This document shows positions 7,263 to 17,381 of a stretch of 34,987 nucleotides of DNA, piece by piece. The position numbers and the translations under genes are program-made. The notes under the pieces were generated by a model, which was not told the origin of the DNA, searched no databases, and was given only the letters and a program-made list of their open reading frames with translations. Source of the DNA: Salinispora fenicalii. Its GTDB lineage: Bacteria; Actinomycetota; Actinomycetes; Mycobacteriales; Micromonosporaceae. Location: NCBI RefSeq assembly GCF_000514815.1, contig NZ_AZWQ01000015.1, forward strand, positions 223,062-258,048. The letters are read 5' to 3'. Positions within the stretch are counted from its first letter, which is position 1, and the number at the start of each line of letters is the position of its first letter.

Positions 7263-9374
7263 ATGACCCGGGCACACCTGAACAAGTTGATGACAGTCCT
7301 GCTCGCCGGCCTGCTGGCCGGTCTCGGGCTCGCGGTGGCGGCCTTGCCCGCCGCCCTGGTGTACGGAGTTGGCCTCTCGGCGCTCGCCGCGCCGTATACG
7401 GAGCTGCCGAACACCCTGCGGACGCCACCCACCCCGCAGCGGTCCAACCTGTACGCCAACGACGGCAGTACGTTGATCACGTCCTTCTACCAGGAGGACC
7501 GGGTGGACGTGCCGCTACACGAGGTGGCCCCGGTGATGCGTCAGGCGATCCTCGCCGCCGAGGATGCCCGCTTCTATCAGCACCGGGGGGTGGACCTGCG
7601 CGGCGTGGCGCGGGCGTTCACCGCCAACCAGCGCGGCGGTGCGGTCCGGCAGGGGGCATCCACCCTGACCATGCAGTACGTCCGCAACGTTCTGGCCAGC
7701 GACCCACGCCTAACCGAACAGCAGCGCCGGGCCGCCACCGAGGTCACCTCTGTACGCAAGGTGCAGGAGGTGCGGTACGCGTTGGCGCTGGAGCGGGAGC
7801 TGAGCAAGGACGAAATCCTCGCCCGATACCTCAACATCGCGTACTTCGGCGCCGGCGCGTACGGGGTGGCGGCCGCGAGTAAGCGCTACTTCACCAAGTC
7901 GCCGGCGGACTTGACCCTGGCCGAGGCGGCGTTGCTCGCCGGGCTGGTCCAGTCCCCGCACACCGACGACCCGCTCAACGGGGACGCCGATGCCGCGTTG
8001 CAACGCCGGGCGTACGTGCTGGACCAGATGGTCGAGGCCGGTCAGGTCGGAGTGGACGAGGCGGCCCGGGTGGCGGCGCAACCGCTGCGGCTGCACCCCA
8101 CCGAGACGCCGAACGACTGCGCGGCGGTGCCGGCGGAGCAGAATGACTGGGGCTTCTTCTGCGACTGGTTCACCCGCTGGTGGAATTCGCAGGAGGCGTT
8201 CGGGTCGACGGTTGACGAGCGGCAGCTCGCCCTGCGTCGGGGCGGCTACGAGATTGTGGCGTCCCTGGACCCGGCGGTGCAGCAGGCCGCGATCGAGCAG
8301 GTGCAGCAGATCTACTCGGAGAATCACCGGTACGCGCTGCCGACCGCCGTGGTCCAGCCCGGCACCGGGCGGGTGCTCGCCATGGCGGTCAACCGCACCT
8401 ACGGCGTGCAGCCGAACCCGGTCGGGTGGAAGAACCGCCCGAACACGGTCAACCAGCTGGTCGCGGGCGGCGGCGCGATCCAGGGCTATCAGGGCGGGAG
8501 CACGTTCAAGCTCTTCACCGTGCTGGCCGCGGTGGAGGCTGGGTTGCCGTTGAACACGGTGTTCGACGCGCCCGACCGGATCGTGACCGACTTTCCGGTC
8601 AGCGGTCGGGCGAGCTGTGATGGGAGGTGGTGCCCCCGCAACGCCAGCTCGTCGGTTGATGGGGAGCACACCATGTGGAGCGCGTTCGGCAAGTCGGTCA
8701 ACACGTATTTCGCCTGGTTGACCGAGCGGGTAGGCGCGGATCGGGTGGTGGAGATGGCTGAGCGGCTGGGCATCGTGTTCCGGGCGCCCAGTGACGAGCA
8801 GCTGGCCCGGCACGGTGCCCGCGCGTGGGGTCCGTTCACGTTGGGTGTCTCGGCCACGACTCCGTTGGACCTGGCGAACGCGTACGCCACCGTCGCGGCC
8901 GACGGGCGGTGGTGTGCGCCGCTGCCGGTGCTGCGGATCACCGATTCGGCCGGGCGGACGGTCGCGGCCGGGACGCCGGACTGCCGGCAGGTCGTGGCCC
9001 GGGACGTGGCCCGGGCCGCGGTGGACGCCGCGCGCTGTCCGGTCGGAGATCAGTCGATGTACCGGGGCTGTGAGGGGGGTACCGCACCGGAGCTCCGCTC
9101 CCAGCTGGGACGCCCGGTAGCCGGCAAGACCGGCAGTTCGGAGGGGTACGGCACGGAGTCCATCGTCGCCGTCACGCCGCAGCTCGCGGTGGCGGCGATC
9201 GCCACCAACCCGGATGACCCGCGCGATGCGGTGGGGCACGCGGTCCAGGCGCGGATGGCCGACGGGGTGGCGGAGCTGATGTCCGTAGCTCTGCGGGGGC
9301 AGCCGGTTCGGGACTTCGTCCCGCCGAGCGAGGTAACCGCCTTCGACGTCACCCCTGCCCGGAACGGGGAGTAG
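7263..9374 (+). CDS. Class A penicillin-binding protein (transglycosylase/transpeptidase)
   Basis: This 703-residue bifunctional enzyme polymerises and cross-links peptidoglycan outside the membrane. An uncleaved N-terminal anchor spans about residues 12-45. The glycosyltransferase-51 domain shows the catalytic EDARFYQHRG at about residue 100 and RQGASTLTMQYVRN. The transpeptidase domain has the nucleophile motif STFK (about residue 413), SVN (about 478) and KTGSS (about 622). Cysteine pairs near residues 284-300 and 455-459 could form extracellular disulphides (inference). There is no PASTA domain; the protein ends soon after the transpeptidase fold. The ATG at 7263 has GGGGAGAG just upstream. 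The gene lies where I recall a wecA-type glycosyltransferase in mycobacteria and streptomycetes. Confidence 0.93.
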   Translation: MTRAHLNKLMTVLLAGLLAGLGLAVAALPAALVYGVGLSALAAPYTELPNTLRTPPTPQRSNLYANDGSTLITSFYQEDRVDVPLHEVAPVMRQAILAAEDARFYQHRGVDLRGVARAFTANQRGGAVRQGASTLTMQYVRNVLASDPRLTEQQRRAATEVTSVRKVQEVRYALALERELSKDEILARYLNIAYFGAGAYGVAAASKRYFTKSPADLTLAEAALLAGLVQSPHTDDPLNGDADAALQRRAYVLDQMVEAGQVGVDEAARVAAQPLRLHPTETPNDCAAVPAEQNDWGFFCDWFTRWWNSQEAFGSTVDERQLALRRGGYEIVASLDPAVQQAAIEQVQQIYSENHRYALPTAVVQPGTGRVLAMAVNRTYGVQPNPVGWKNRPNTVNQLVAGGGAIQGYQGGSTFKLFTVLAAVEAGLPLNTVFDAPDRIVTDFPVSGRASCDGRWCPRNASSSVDGEHTMWSAFGKSVNTYFAWLTERVGADRVVEMAERLGIVFRAPSDEQLARHGARAWGPFTLGVSATTPLDLANAYATVAADGRWCAPLPVLRITDSAGRTVAAGTPDCRQVVARDVARAAVDAARCPVGDQSMYRGCEGGTAPELRSQLGRPVAGKTGSSEGYGTESIVAVTPQLAVAAIATNPDDPRDAVGHAVQARMADGVAELMSVALRGQPVRDFVPPSEVTAFDVTPARNGE

Positions 9375-9399
9375 GAGCCCTCGCCGCGGGGCGGATGTT

Positions 9400-9500
9400 C
9401 TTGTCGGGCGGTGCGCGCGTCGTGCCCGGTGGTGCGCGCGTCGTGCCCGGTGGTGCGCGTCTTGCCCGGTGGGGCGCGCGCCTTCCCGGTGGGGCGGGAG
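9400..9500. repeat. Degenerate tandem repeat, about 21-bp period
   Basis: Four to five copies of a unit like gcccggtggtgcgcgcgtc follow one another between the PBP stop and the AtpI-like gene. The two central copies (from 9422 and 9443) are nearly identical, one of them shortened by 2 bases. The repeats lie in non-coding sequence as I read it. Confidence 0.65.
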
Positions 9501-9534
9501 CGGTCCGCCGGTGTGCCCGTCGCACCGCCCCACC
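9488..9534 (+). terminator. Hairpin between PBP and AtpI-like gene
   Basis: Perfect 10-bp arms ggtggggcgg (9488-9497) and its complement (9525-9534) enclose 27 nt. It overlaps the last copy of the tandem repeat and is a plausible terminator for the PBP gene. Confidence 0.4.
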
Positions 9535-9566
9535 TGGCGTCGCACGGCCACCGGCACGGGAAGCAA

Positions 9567-9572
9567 TAGACT
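9567..9572 (+). promoter_or_regulatory. Candidate -10 hexamer TAGACT for the AtpI-like gene
   Basis: A TAGACT, the common actinomycete vegetative -10 form, ends 8 nt before the GTG at 9581, suggesting a leaderless or near-leaderless transcript. No convincing -35 box is seen. Confidence 0.5.
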
Positions 9573-9580
9573 GTGGTGTT

Positions 9581-10069
9581 GTGAACACCGAGACGACGCC
9601 GACCGCCCAGGAGCGGGACGACGACCAGCCGCGGGCGACCGATCCGGCCGCGGGCGAGCCAGGCGCGATTCGCGCGCGGCTGCCCTACCTGCGGCTGCCC
9701 CTGGCCGCGTGTGCCCTCCTCGCGGTCACCGCGGTACCGGTCGCGGCGGCTGCCCGGGGCACCACCTCCGCGGTCGCGGTGGCGGCGGGGATCGCGCTCG
9801 TTGTCGTGAGCTACCTGGTCTCCGGTCTCTCGGTGGCCTGGGCGGACGCGGTCAGCCCGCAGCTGATCATGTCGGTTGGGCTGGTCACCTACGTCACGAA
9901 GATCGTCGTGCTGGGTGTGGTGATGGCGGCGGTCGCCGCGACTGGTTGGGCCGGGCTGCCGGATATGGGGGTGGCCATCATCGCCGCCGTGGTGGTCTGG
10001 ACGGCCGCCCACCTGACCTGGGCACTCCGCGCTCCACTGCCCACAGTTGACTCGTCGCCACGGAGCTGA
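9581..10069 (+). CDS. AtpI-like four-helix membrane protein
   Basis: A 162-residue protein with a charged N-terminal tail (about 35 residues) and four predicted membrane helices (about residues 43-62, 68-88, 97-125 and 129-150). Its position just before the ATP synthase genes and its four-helix layout match the actinobacterial AtpI-like proteins; AtpI assists c-ring assembly or ion supply in other bacteria. I recall Rv1303 holding the equivalent place in M. tuberculosis. The GTG at 9581 was chosen because TAGACT lies 8 nt before it. The frame stays open back to 9395, but that part consists of the tandem repeat. About 190 bp separate it from the next gene, so it may be a separate transcript. 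Confidence 0.65.
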   Translation: MNTETTPTAQERDDDQPRATDPAAGEPGAIRARLPYLRLPLAACALLAVTAVPVAAAARGTTSAVAVAAGIALVVVSYLVSGLSVAWADAVSPQLIMSVGLVTYVTKIVVLGVVMAAVAATGWAGLPDMGVAIIAAVVVWTAAHLTWALRAPLPTVDSSPRS

Positions 10070-10240
10070 GCGGCCGGGCGGGCGGGCGGCCGTAGGTGTA
10101 CGACTGGCGTTAACTCGACGTTTTGATGTCCTGTGCGGTGTGTCGGACAGGAGTAGGCTGGCCCGGATTGATGCCCCAGCCGCCGCCCGCACGCCGCCCT
10201 GCAGTGTGGGGGGTGCCGCACACTCCTGCAAGTTACGACT

Positions 10241-10246
10241 GATAAT
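10241..10246 (+). promoter_or_regulatory. Candidate -10 (GATAAT) for the atp operon
   Basis: GATAAT ends 12 nt before the ATG at 10259, which would give a leader of only a few bases. The gap 10070-10258 also holds a cggccg-containing hairpin (10071-10092) and a TAGGCT at 10154-10159 that could serve as an upstream promoter. No good -35 box was found for either. Confidence 0.45.
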
Positions 10247-10258
10247 GTACGCGTCGTA

Positions 10259-10480
10259 ATGGCCGACAACCCAGACCGCGAACCGTCCGACGCGCACTCG
10301 TCGGAGGGTGTGGCGGGTGCCGTGCTTGGCTACCTCCTTGCCGGCATCCTGGTCTGGGGATTTCTCGGCTGGTTGGCGGAGGGCTTCCTCGGCGTGCCGG
10401 CCGGCGTGGGGATCGCCGTCGGCATGATGCTCGGCGCAGCCGCAGCGATCTACCTGATCATGAAGAGGCTCGGTGCCTGA
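10259..10480 (+). CDS. AtpZ/AtpI-family small membrane protein
   Basis: A 73-residue protein with an acidic N-terminus and two membrane helices (about residues 21-44 and 49-69). The glycine-rich pattern (GYLLAGILVWGFLGWLAEG, then GVGIAVGMMLGAAAA) matches the AtpZ-type family encoded at the head of ATP synthase operons, proposed to help Fo assembly or magnesium supply. It has no Shine-Dalgarno sequence and lies directly behind a GATAAT. The stop codon ends at 10480, and atpB begins 42 bases later. Confidence 0.7.
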   Translation: MADNPDREPSDAHSSEGVAGAVLGYLLAGILVWGFLGWLAEGFLGVPAGVGIAVGMMLGAAAAIYLIMKRLGA

Positions 10481-10522
10481 GTGTCGGCACGCGCCGGTCT
10501 GTCGAGTGTGGAGGATGACACG

Positions 10523-11302
10523 GTGAGCGGACAGCTGGTCGTCGCCCAGGACCTTCCCTGGCCCCCCAGCGTCAATGACTTCTACCCCCCAGCGGTGGCT
10601 GGACCGTGGGTCACGAAGTTCACCCTCATGGTCTGGCTGGCCGTCGGTCTGGTGATCATCTTCTACATGGCCGCCTACCGGAACCCGAAGCTGGTCCCCA
10701 GTAAGGGGCAGTGGTTGGCCGAGTCGGTCTACGGGTTGGTTCGAGACAACATCGCCCGGGAGCAGATGGGTAATGCCGGCATCCGGTTCGCCCCCTACTT
10801 CACGGTGCTGTTCAGCTTCATTCTGATCACCAACTTCTTCAGCATCGTTCCCGGGCTGCAGATCTCGCCGAACTCGCACATCGCCTTCCCGATCGTGCTC
10901 TCCGCGATCTCCTACGTGCTCTACCTCGCTGTCGGGGTCCGCAAGCACGGTCTCCTCAAGTACCTCAAGATGAGCCTGATCCTGCCGGGCGTGCCGTGGC
11001 CGATGCACTTCCTGCTGGTCCCGATCGAGTTCCTGCAGAACTTCGTCGTGCGGCCGGTTACCCTGGCCCTCCGACTCTTCGCCAACATGTTCGCCGGTCA
11101 CCTACTTCTGCTGGTCTTCACCGTCGGTGGCTTCGTGATGCTCTCCGCGGACAACCTCTTCGTTCAGGTGACCTCGGTCTTCTCCTTCGCGATGGCGATC
11201 GTGATGGCCTTCTTCGAGGCGCTGGTGGCCGTGCTGCAGGCGTACGTCTTCGTCACGCTGACCGCCAACTACGTCGGCACCTCGCTGGCCGAGGAGCACT
11301 GA
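10523..11302 (+). CDS. atpB: ATP synthase Fo subunit a
   Basis: Subunit a forms the proton half-channels against the c-ring. The protein has several membrane helices. The essential arginine lies in the conserved helix TLALRLFANMFAGH, and the C-terminal helices FEALVAVLQAYVFVTLTANYV are typical. I chose the GTG at 10523 because GGAGGA (10510-10515) lies 7 nt before it; this gives 259 residues. A GTG at 10481, directly after the preceding stop codon, would add 14 residues without a ribosome binding site. Confidence 0.95.
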   Translation: MSGQLVVAQDLPWPPSVNDFYPPAVAGPWVTKFTLMVWLAVGLVIIFYMAAYRNPKLVPSKGQWLAESVYGLVRDNIAREQMGNAGIRFAPYFTVLFSFILITNFFSIVPGLQISPNSHIAFPIVLSAISYVLYLAVGVRKHGLLKYLKMSLILPGVPWPMHFLLVPIEFLQNFVVRPVTLALRLFANMFAGHLLLLVFTVGGFVMLSADNLFVQVTSVFSFAMAIVMAFFEALVAVLQAYVFVTLTANYVGTSLAEEH

Positions 11303-11358
11303 GATCCCGCTCGGCGGGCTGCCCGGCCCGACCAAGCTTCTGGTACAAACCCCGAACG

Positions 11359-11378
11359 CGTGAGACCTCACGTGTGAG
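11359..11378 (+). promoter_or_regulatory. Overlapping inverted repeats before atpE
   Basis: Two palindromes share the arm ctcac(g): cgtgag/ctcacg (11359-11372) and ctcac/gtgag (11367-11378). They cannot form together. They end 2 nt before the AGGAGG of atpE and might affect translation or RNA processing of the c subunit. Confidence 0.35.
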
Positions 11379-11396
11379 CTAGGAGGAATACCCGCA

Positions 11397-11618
11397 ATGG
11401 ACGTTCTCGCCCTCGAAGGCAGCATCAACACCGTCGGCTATGGCCTCGCCGCCATCGGCCCCGGTATCGGTGTCGCGCTGGTCTTCGCGGCCTACATCCA
11501 GGCCAGCGCCCGCCAGCCGGAGTCCGCCGGCTTCAACCGCACCTGGCTGGTCCTGGGCTTCGCCCTGGTCGAGGCGCTCGCCCTCTTCGGCCTGGTGCTC
11601 GCCTTCGCCATCGGCTGA
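11397..11618 (+). CDS. atpE: ATP synthase Fo subunit c
   Basis: The 73-residue hairpin of two membrane helices forms the rotating c-ring. The polar loop has the conserved ARQP (Arg39). The proton-carrying carboxylate is Glu59 in FALVEALALFG. The first helix carries the glycine pattern GPGIGVAL. There is no sodium-binding signature, so proton coupling is expected. A strong AGGAGG (11381-11386) lies 10 nt before the ATG, the best ribosome binding site in this operon, in line with the many c copies needed per complex. Confidence 0.97.
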   Translation: MDVLALEGSINTVGYGLAAIGPGIGVALVFAAYIQASARQPESAGFNRTWLVLGFALVEALALFGLVLAFAIG

Positions 11619-11649
11619 CGAGTACCCTTCCCCGACCCGGAGGTCTGAC

Positions 11650-12177
11650 ATGTATCTCGCCGCCGAAGGTGGGCACAATCCGATCCTGCCGATCTGGCAA
11701 GAGCTCGTCGTCGGGACCATCGCCTTCGCCCTACTCGTCTTCGTGCTGCTGAAGTTCGTCATGCCGCGCATGGAGACGATGTACCAGGCGCGGGTGGACG
11801 CGATCGAGGGTGGCCTCAAGCGCGCCGAGGCTGCCCAGGCCGAGGCCAACCAGCTGCTCGAGCAGTACCGGGCCCAGCTGGCCGAGGTGCGCACCGAGGC
11901 GGCCCGGATCCGGGACGACGCCCGGGCCGACGCGGAGGGCATCCGACAGGACATCCTCGCCAAGGCGCGGGAAGAGTCCGACCGGATCATCGCCGCGGGC
12001 AAGGAGCAGCTCGTCGCCGAGCGGACCACGATCGTGCGCGAGCTGCGTACCGAGGTCGGCACGCTCGCGGTGGACCTGGCCGGCAAGATCGTTGGTGAGT
12101 CGCTCGCCGATGAGGCACGCCGCGCCGGCACGGTCGACCGGTTCCTGGACGGTCTCGAGAGCGCGGGGGCCCGCTGA
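11650..12177 (+). CDS. atpF: ATP synthase Fo subunit b
   Basis: The 175-residue stator subunit has one membrane helix (about residues 17-37, ELVVGTIAFALLVFVLLKFV) and a long charged coiled coil that reaches to F1. The ATG at 11650 follows GGAGGT (11639-11644). The frame is open further upstream into atpE, but those codons are only an out-of-frame reading of atpE. The stop codon overlaps the atpH start by one base. Confidence 0.95.
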   Translation: MYLAAEGGHNPILPIWQELVVGTIAFALLVFVLLKFVMPRMETMYQARVDAIEGGLKRAEAAQAEANQLLEQYRAQLAEVRTEAARIRDDARADAEGIRQDILAKAREESDRIIAAGKEQLVAERTTIVRELRTEVGTLAVDLAGKIVGESLADEARRAGTVDRFLDGLESAGAR

Positions 12178-13001
12178 TGCAGGCCGCCACCAGCCGGGAG
12201 TCGTACAAGATCGCGGCCGACCGCCTCGACGAGTACGTCCGGGGCGCGGAGTCTTCGGCAGTGGCCGCCACCGCCGACGACCTTCTCTCCGTCGCCGACC
12301 TGCTCCGGCGCGAGCCACGGCTGCGCCGGGCCCTCGTTGACCCGGCCCGCTCCGGTGCGGACCGGGCCGACCTGCTCGCCGGAATCCTCCGCGGGAAGGT
12401 CGGCGGGGACGCGCTCGACCTGCTGACCACGCTGGTCTCCCACCGCTGGTCGGCCCCGTCGGAACTCCTCGACGGTGCCGAGCGGCTCGGGGTGGCCGCG
12501 CTGCTGGCCGCCGCCGACAAGGCGGGCGACCTCGGTGAGGTCGAGGACGAGCTGTTCCGTTTCGGTCAGGTCGTGGCCGGCCAGTCGGCGCTCTCCAACG
12601 TGCTGTCGGACCCGGCGGCCCCGGCCGCGCAGCGGGCCACTCTCGCCGGTGAGCTGCTCGCCGGCAAGACCCGCCCGGTCACCGTCCGGCTGGTCGAGGT
12701 GGCGCTCGGCGGGTTCGGCGGGCGCTCCTTCGTCGGGGCGCTCACCCGGTTGGTCGAGCTCGCCGCCGACCAGCGGGACCGACAGGTGGCGTACGTGACC
12801 GTCGCGGCCCCGTTGGGTGCGGAGGAGGAGCAGCGCCTGGTCGCCCGCCTCTCCGCCATCTACGGTCGCGAGGTGACCGTCAAGCAGTCGGTCAACCCCG
12901 AGGTCCTCGGTGGGGTCAGCGTCCAGGTCGGCTCCGACCTGTACGACGGCACCGTCCTGCGCCGCCTCAACGAATCCCGTAACGCGCTCGCTAAGCGCTG
13001 A
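12177..13001 (+). CDS. atpH: ATP synthase F1 subunit delta
   Basis: The 274-residue delta subunit joins the b stalk to the top of F1. It is about 95 residues longer than the E. coli protein, as is common in actinomycetes, and unlike the mycobacterial protein it is not fused to a b-type segment. The C-terminal part VTVKQSVNPEVLGGVSVQVGSDLYDGTVLRRL is the conserved delta signature. The ATG shares its A with the atpF TGA, so translation is probably coupled. A 91-bp gap to atpA contains GATACT at about 13072, possibly an internal promoter (weak). Confidence 0.94.
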   Translation: MQAATSRESYKIAADRLDEYVRGAESSAVAATADDLLSVADLLRREPRLRRALVDPARSGADRADLLAGILRGKVGGDALDLLTTLVSHRWSAPSELLDGAERLGVAALLAAADKAGDLGEVEDELFRFGQVVAGQSALSNVLSDPAAPAAQRATLAGELLAGKTRPVTVRLVEVALGGFGGRSFVGALTRLVELAADQRDRQVAYVTVAAPLGAEEEQRLVARLSAIYGREVTVKQSVNPEVLGGVSVQVGSDLYDGTVLRRLNESRNALAKR

Positions 13002-13092
13002 GCCGGAACTGCCGCGCCAGCGCCTGACTAGACGTCATTCGGACCGGTCGGTACTAGGTATCCCGGGCCCCTGATACTTAAGGAAGCAGAGG

Positions 13093-14745
13093 ATGGCCGA
13101 GCTGACCATCTCGACGGAGGAGATCCGCGGCGCCCTGGAGCGCTACGTCTCCTCCTACAAGTCCGGCGTGTCCCGCGAGGAGGTCGGCACCGTCGCTGAC
13201 GCCGGCGACGGCATCGCCCACGTCGAGGGCCTGCCCTCGACCATGACCAACGAGCTGCTCGAGTTCGAAGACGGCACGATCGGTGTGGCGCTGAACCTCG
13301 ACGTCCGGGAGATCGGTGTCGTCGTCCTCGGCGACTTCGCCGGCATCGAGGAGGGGCAGCGCGTCAAGCGCACCGGCCGGGTGCTCTCGGCTCCGGTCGG
13401 CGACGCCTTCCTCGGCCGCGTGGTCAACGCGCTCGGCGAGCCGATCGACGGCCTCGGCGACATCCCGAACGAGGGCTACCGGGAGCTGGAGCTCCAGGCC
13501 CCGAACGTGATGTCCCGGAAGTCGGTCGACGAGCCGCTGCAGACCGGCATCAAGGCCATCGACGCGATGACGCCGATCGGCCGGGGTCAGCGCCAGCTGA
13601 TCATCGGTGACCGGAAGACCGGTAAGACCACCGTCGCCCTGGACACCATCCTCAACCAGCGGGACAACTGGCGTTCCGGCGACCCGAAGAAGCAGGTCCG
13701 CTGCATCTACGTCGCCGTCGGCCAGAAGGCCTCCACGATCGCCTCGATCAAGGGCGTGCTGGAGGAGGCGGGCGCGATGGAGTACACCACCATCGTGGCC
13801 TCCCCGGCGTCCGACCCGGCCGGCTTCAAGTACCTCGCCCCGTACACCGGCTCGTCGATCGGGCAGCACTGGATGTACGGCGGCAAGCACGTCCTCATCG
13901 TCTTCGACGACCTGAGCAAGCAGGCCGAGGCGTACCGGGCCGTGTCGCTGCTGCTGCGTCGCCCGCCGGGCCGCGAGGCGTACCCGGGTGACGTCTTCTA
14001 CCTGCACTCCCGGCTCTTGGAGCGCTGCGCGAAGCTCTCCGACGAGATGGGCGGGGGCTCGATGACCGGTCTGCCGATCATCGAGACCAAGGCGAACGAC
14101 ATCTCGGCGTTCATCCCGACCAACGTCATCTCCATCACCGACGGCCAGATCTTCCTGGAGACCGACCTGTTCAACCAGGGCGTCCGGCCGGCGATCAACG
14201 TCGGTACCTCGGTCTCCCGGGTTGGCGGCGCCGCGCAGGTGAAGCCGATGAAGAAGGTTTCTGGTTCGCTGCGGCTGAACTTGGCTCAGTACCGTGAGCT
14301 GGAGGCGTTCGCCGCCTTCGCCTCGGACCTGGACAAGGCCTCCCGGGCCCAGCTGGAGCGGGGTGCCCGCCTGGTCGAGCTGCTCAAGCAGTCGAACTAC
14401 TCGCCCTTCCCGGTGCAGGATCAGGTCGTCTCGGTCTGGGCCGGTGTCGAGGGCAAGCTGGACGACATCCCGGTCGGCGAGATCCGTCGCTTCGAGTCCG
14501 AGTTCCTGCAGTATCTGCGGCACAAGCACGAGGGGATCCTCACGCAGATCGCGGGCGGCACCTGGGGCGACGACGTCATCGCCTCCCTGGACGCGGCGAT
14601 CAGCGACTTCAAGAAGCTCTTCCTGGGCAAGGAGGACGAGCGGCGGATCAACGAGCCGGCCGCCGAGCCGCTCGCCGGCGAGGAGGACCGGGAGACGGTT
14701 ACCCGGTTCCAGGACGAGCCGACCGACCGTCCGGCTGGAAGCTGA
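13093..14745 (+). CDS. atpA: ATP synthase F1 subunit alpha, with C-terminal extension
   Basis: The alpha subunit carries the non-catalytic nucleotide sites of F1. The Walker A motif GDRKTGKT is near residues 172-179, the arginine-finger segment is [10 protein letters not shown], and [18 protein letters not shown] is conserved. At 550 residues it is about 37 longer than E. coli alpha. The extra part is an acidic tail after [11 protein letters not shown], ending DRPAGS. Mycobacterial alpha has a tail of similar length that is reported to restrain ATP hydrolysis, although this one differs in charge. AGGAAGCAGAGG lies just before the ATG. Confidence 0.97.
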   Translation: MAELTISTEEIRGALERYVSSYKSGVSREEVGTVADAGDGIAHVEGLPSTMTNELLEFEDGTIGVALNLDVREIGVVVLGDFAGIEEGQRVKRTGRVLSAPVGDAFLGRVVNALGEPIDGLGDIPNEGYRELELQAPNVMSRKSVDEPLQTGIKAIDAMTPIGRGQRQLIIGDRKTGKTTVALDTILNQRDNWRSGDPKKQVRCIYVAVGQKASTIASIKGVLEEAGAMEYTTIVASPASDPAGFKYLAPYTGSSIGQHWMYGGKHVLIVFDDLSKQAEAYRAVSLLLRRPPGREAYPGDVFYLHSRLLERCAKLSDEMGGGSMTGLPIIETKANDISAFIPTNVISITDGQIFLETDLFNQGVRPAINVGTSVSRVGGAAQVKPMKKVSGSLRLNLAQYRELEAFAAFASDLDKASRAQLERGARLVELLKQSNYSPFPVQDQVVSVWAGVEGKLDDIPVGEIRRFESEFLQYLRHKHEGILTQIAGGTWGDDVIASLDAAISDFKKLFLGKEDERRINEPAAEPLAGEEDRETVTRFQDEPTDRPAGS

Positions 14746-14748
14746 CCG

Positions 14749-17135
<2,387 letters not shown>

Positions 17136-17142
17136 GCCCCAG

Positions 17143-17211
17143 CTGCGGCTACGCCGCAGGTCGCGCGAGTAGCGATGAAAGGCCGCCCTGGTGCACGCCG
17201 GGGCGGCCTTT
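17143..17211 (+). terminator. Strong double-hairpin terminator after atpD
   Basis: A 7-bp hairpin (ctgcggc/gccgcag, 17143-17159) is followed by a 14-bp stem with one G-T wobble (arms 17178-17191 and 17198-17211, loop tgcacg). The second arm ends in TTT. This is the best-formed intrinsic terminator in the window, and it separates atpD from lcp and atpC. Confidence 0.88.
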
Positions 17212-17381
17212 CCGTGCATCTGTCGCCGCCATTCTGGTCGTGGACCCCGTTTCACCGGCCAGTGATCTTGATGAGTGGCGAGGTACCGTTTCACGCGCGT
17301 CGCGCTGACTGTGTGCGCATTCGTGCAATCATTCGCTGACGTACGCCCGTCCCTGTTAGACGTTGACGAACGGAGATGATC

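Noticed and set aside
9050..11101. 683-codon reverse-strand open frame opposite PBP end, AtpI-like and atpB
   Set aside because: Crosses several well-supported genes and intergenic regions, with low-complexity His/Arg/Asp composition typical of an antisense artefact.
11440..11649. In-frame upstream extension of atpF
   Set aside because: The codons overlap atpE in another frame; the ATG at 11650 has a good ribosome binding site and the protein aligns with b subunits from there.
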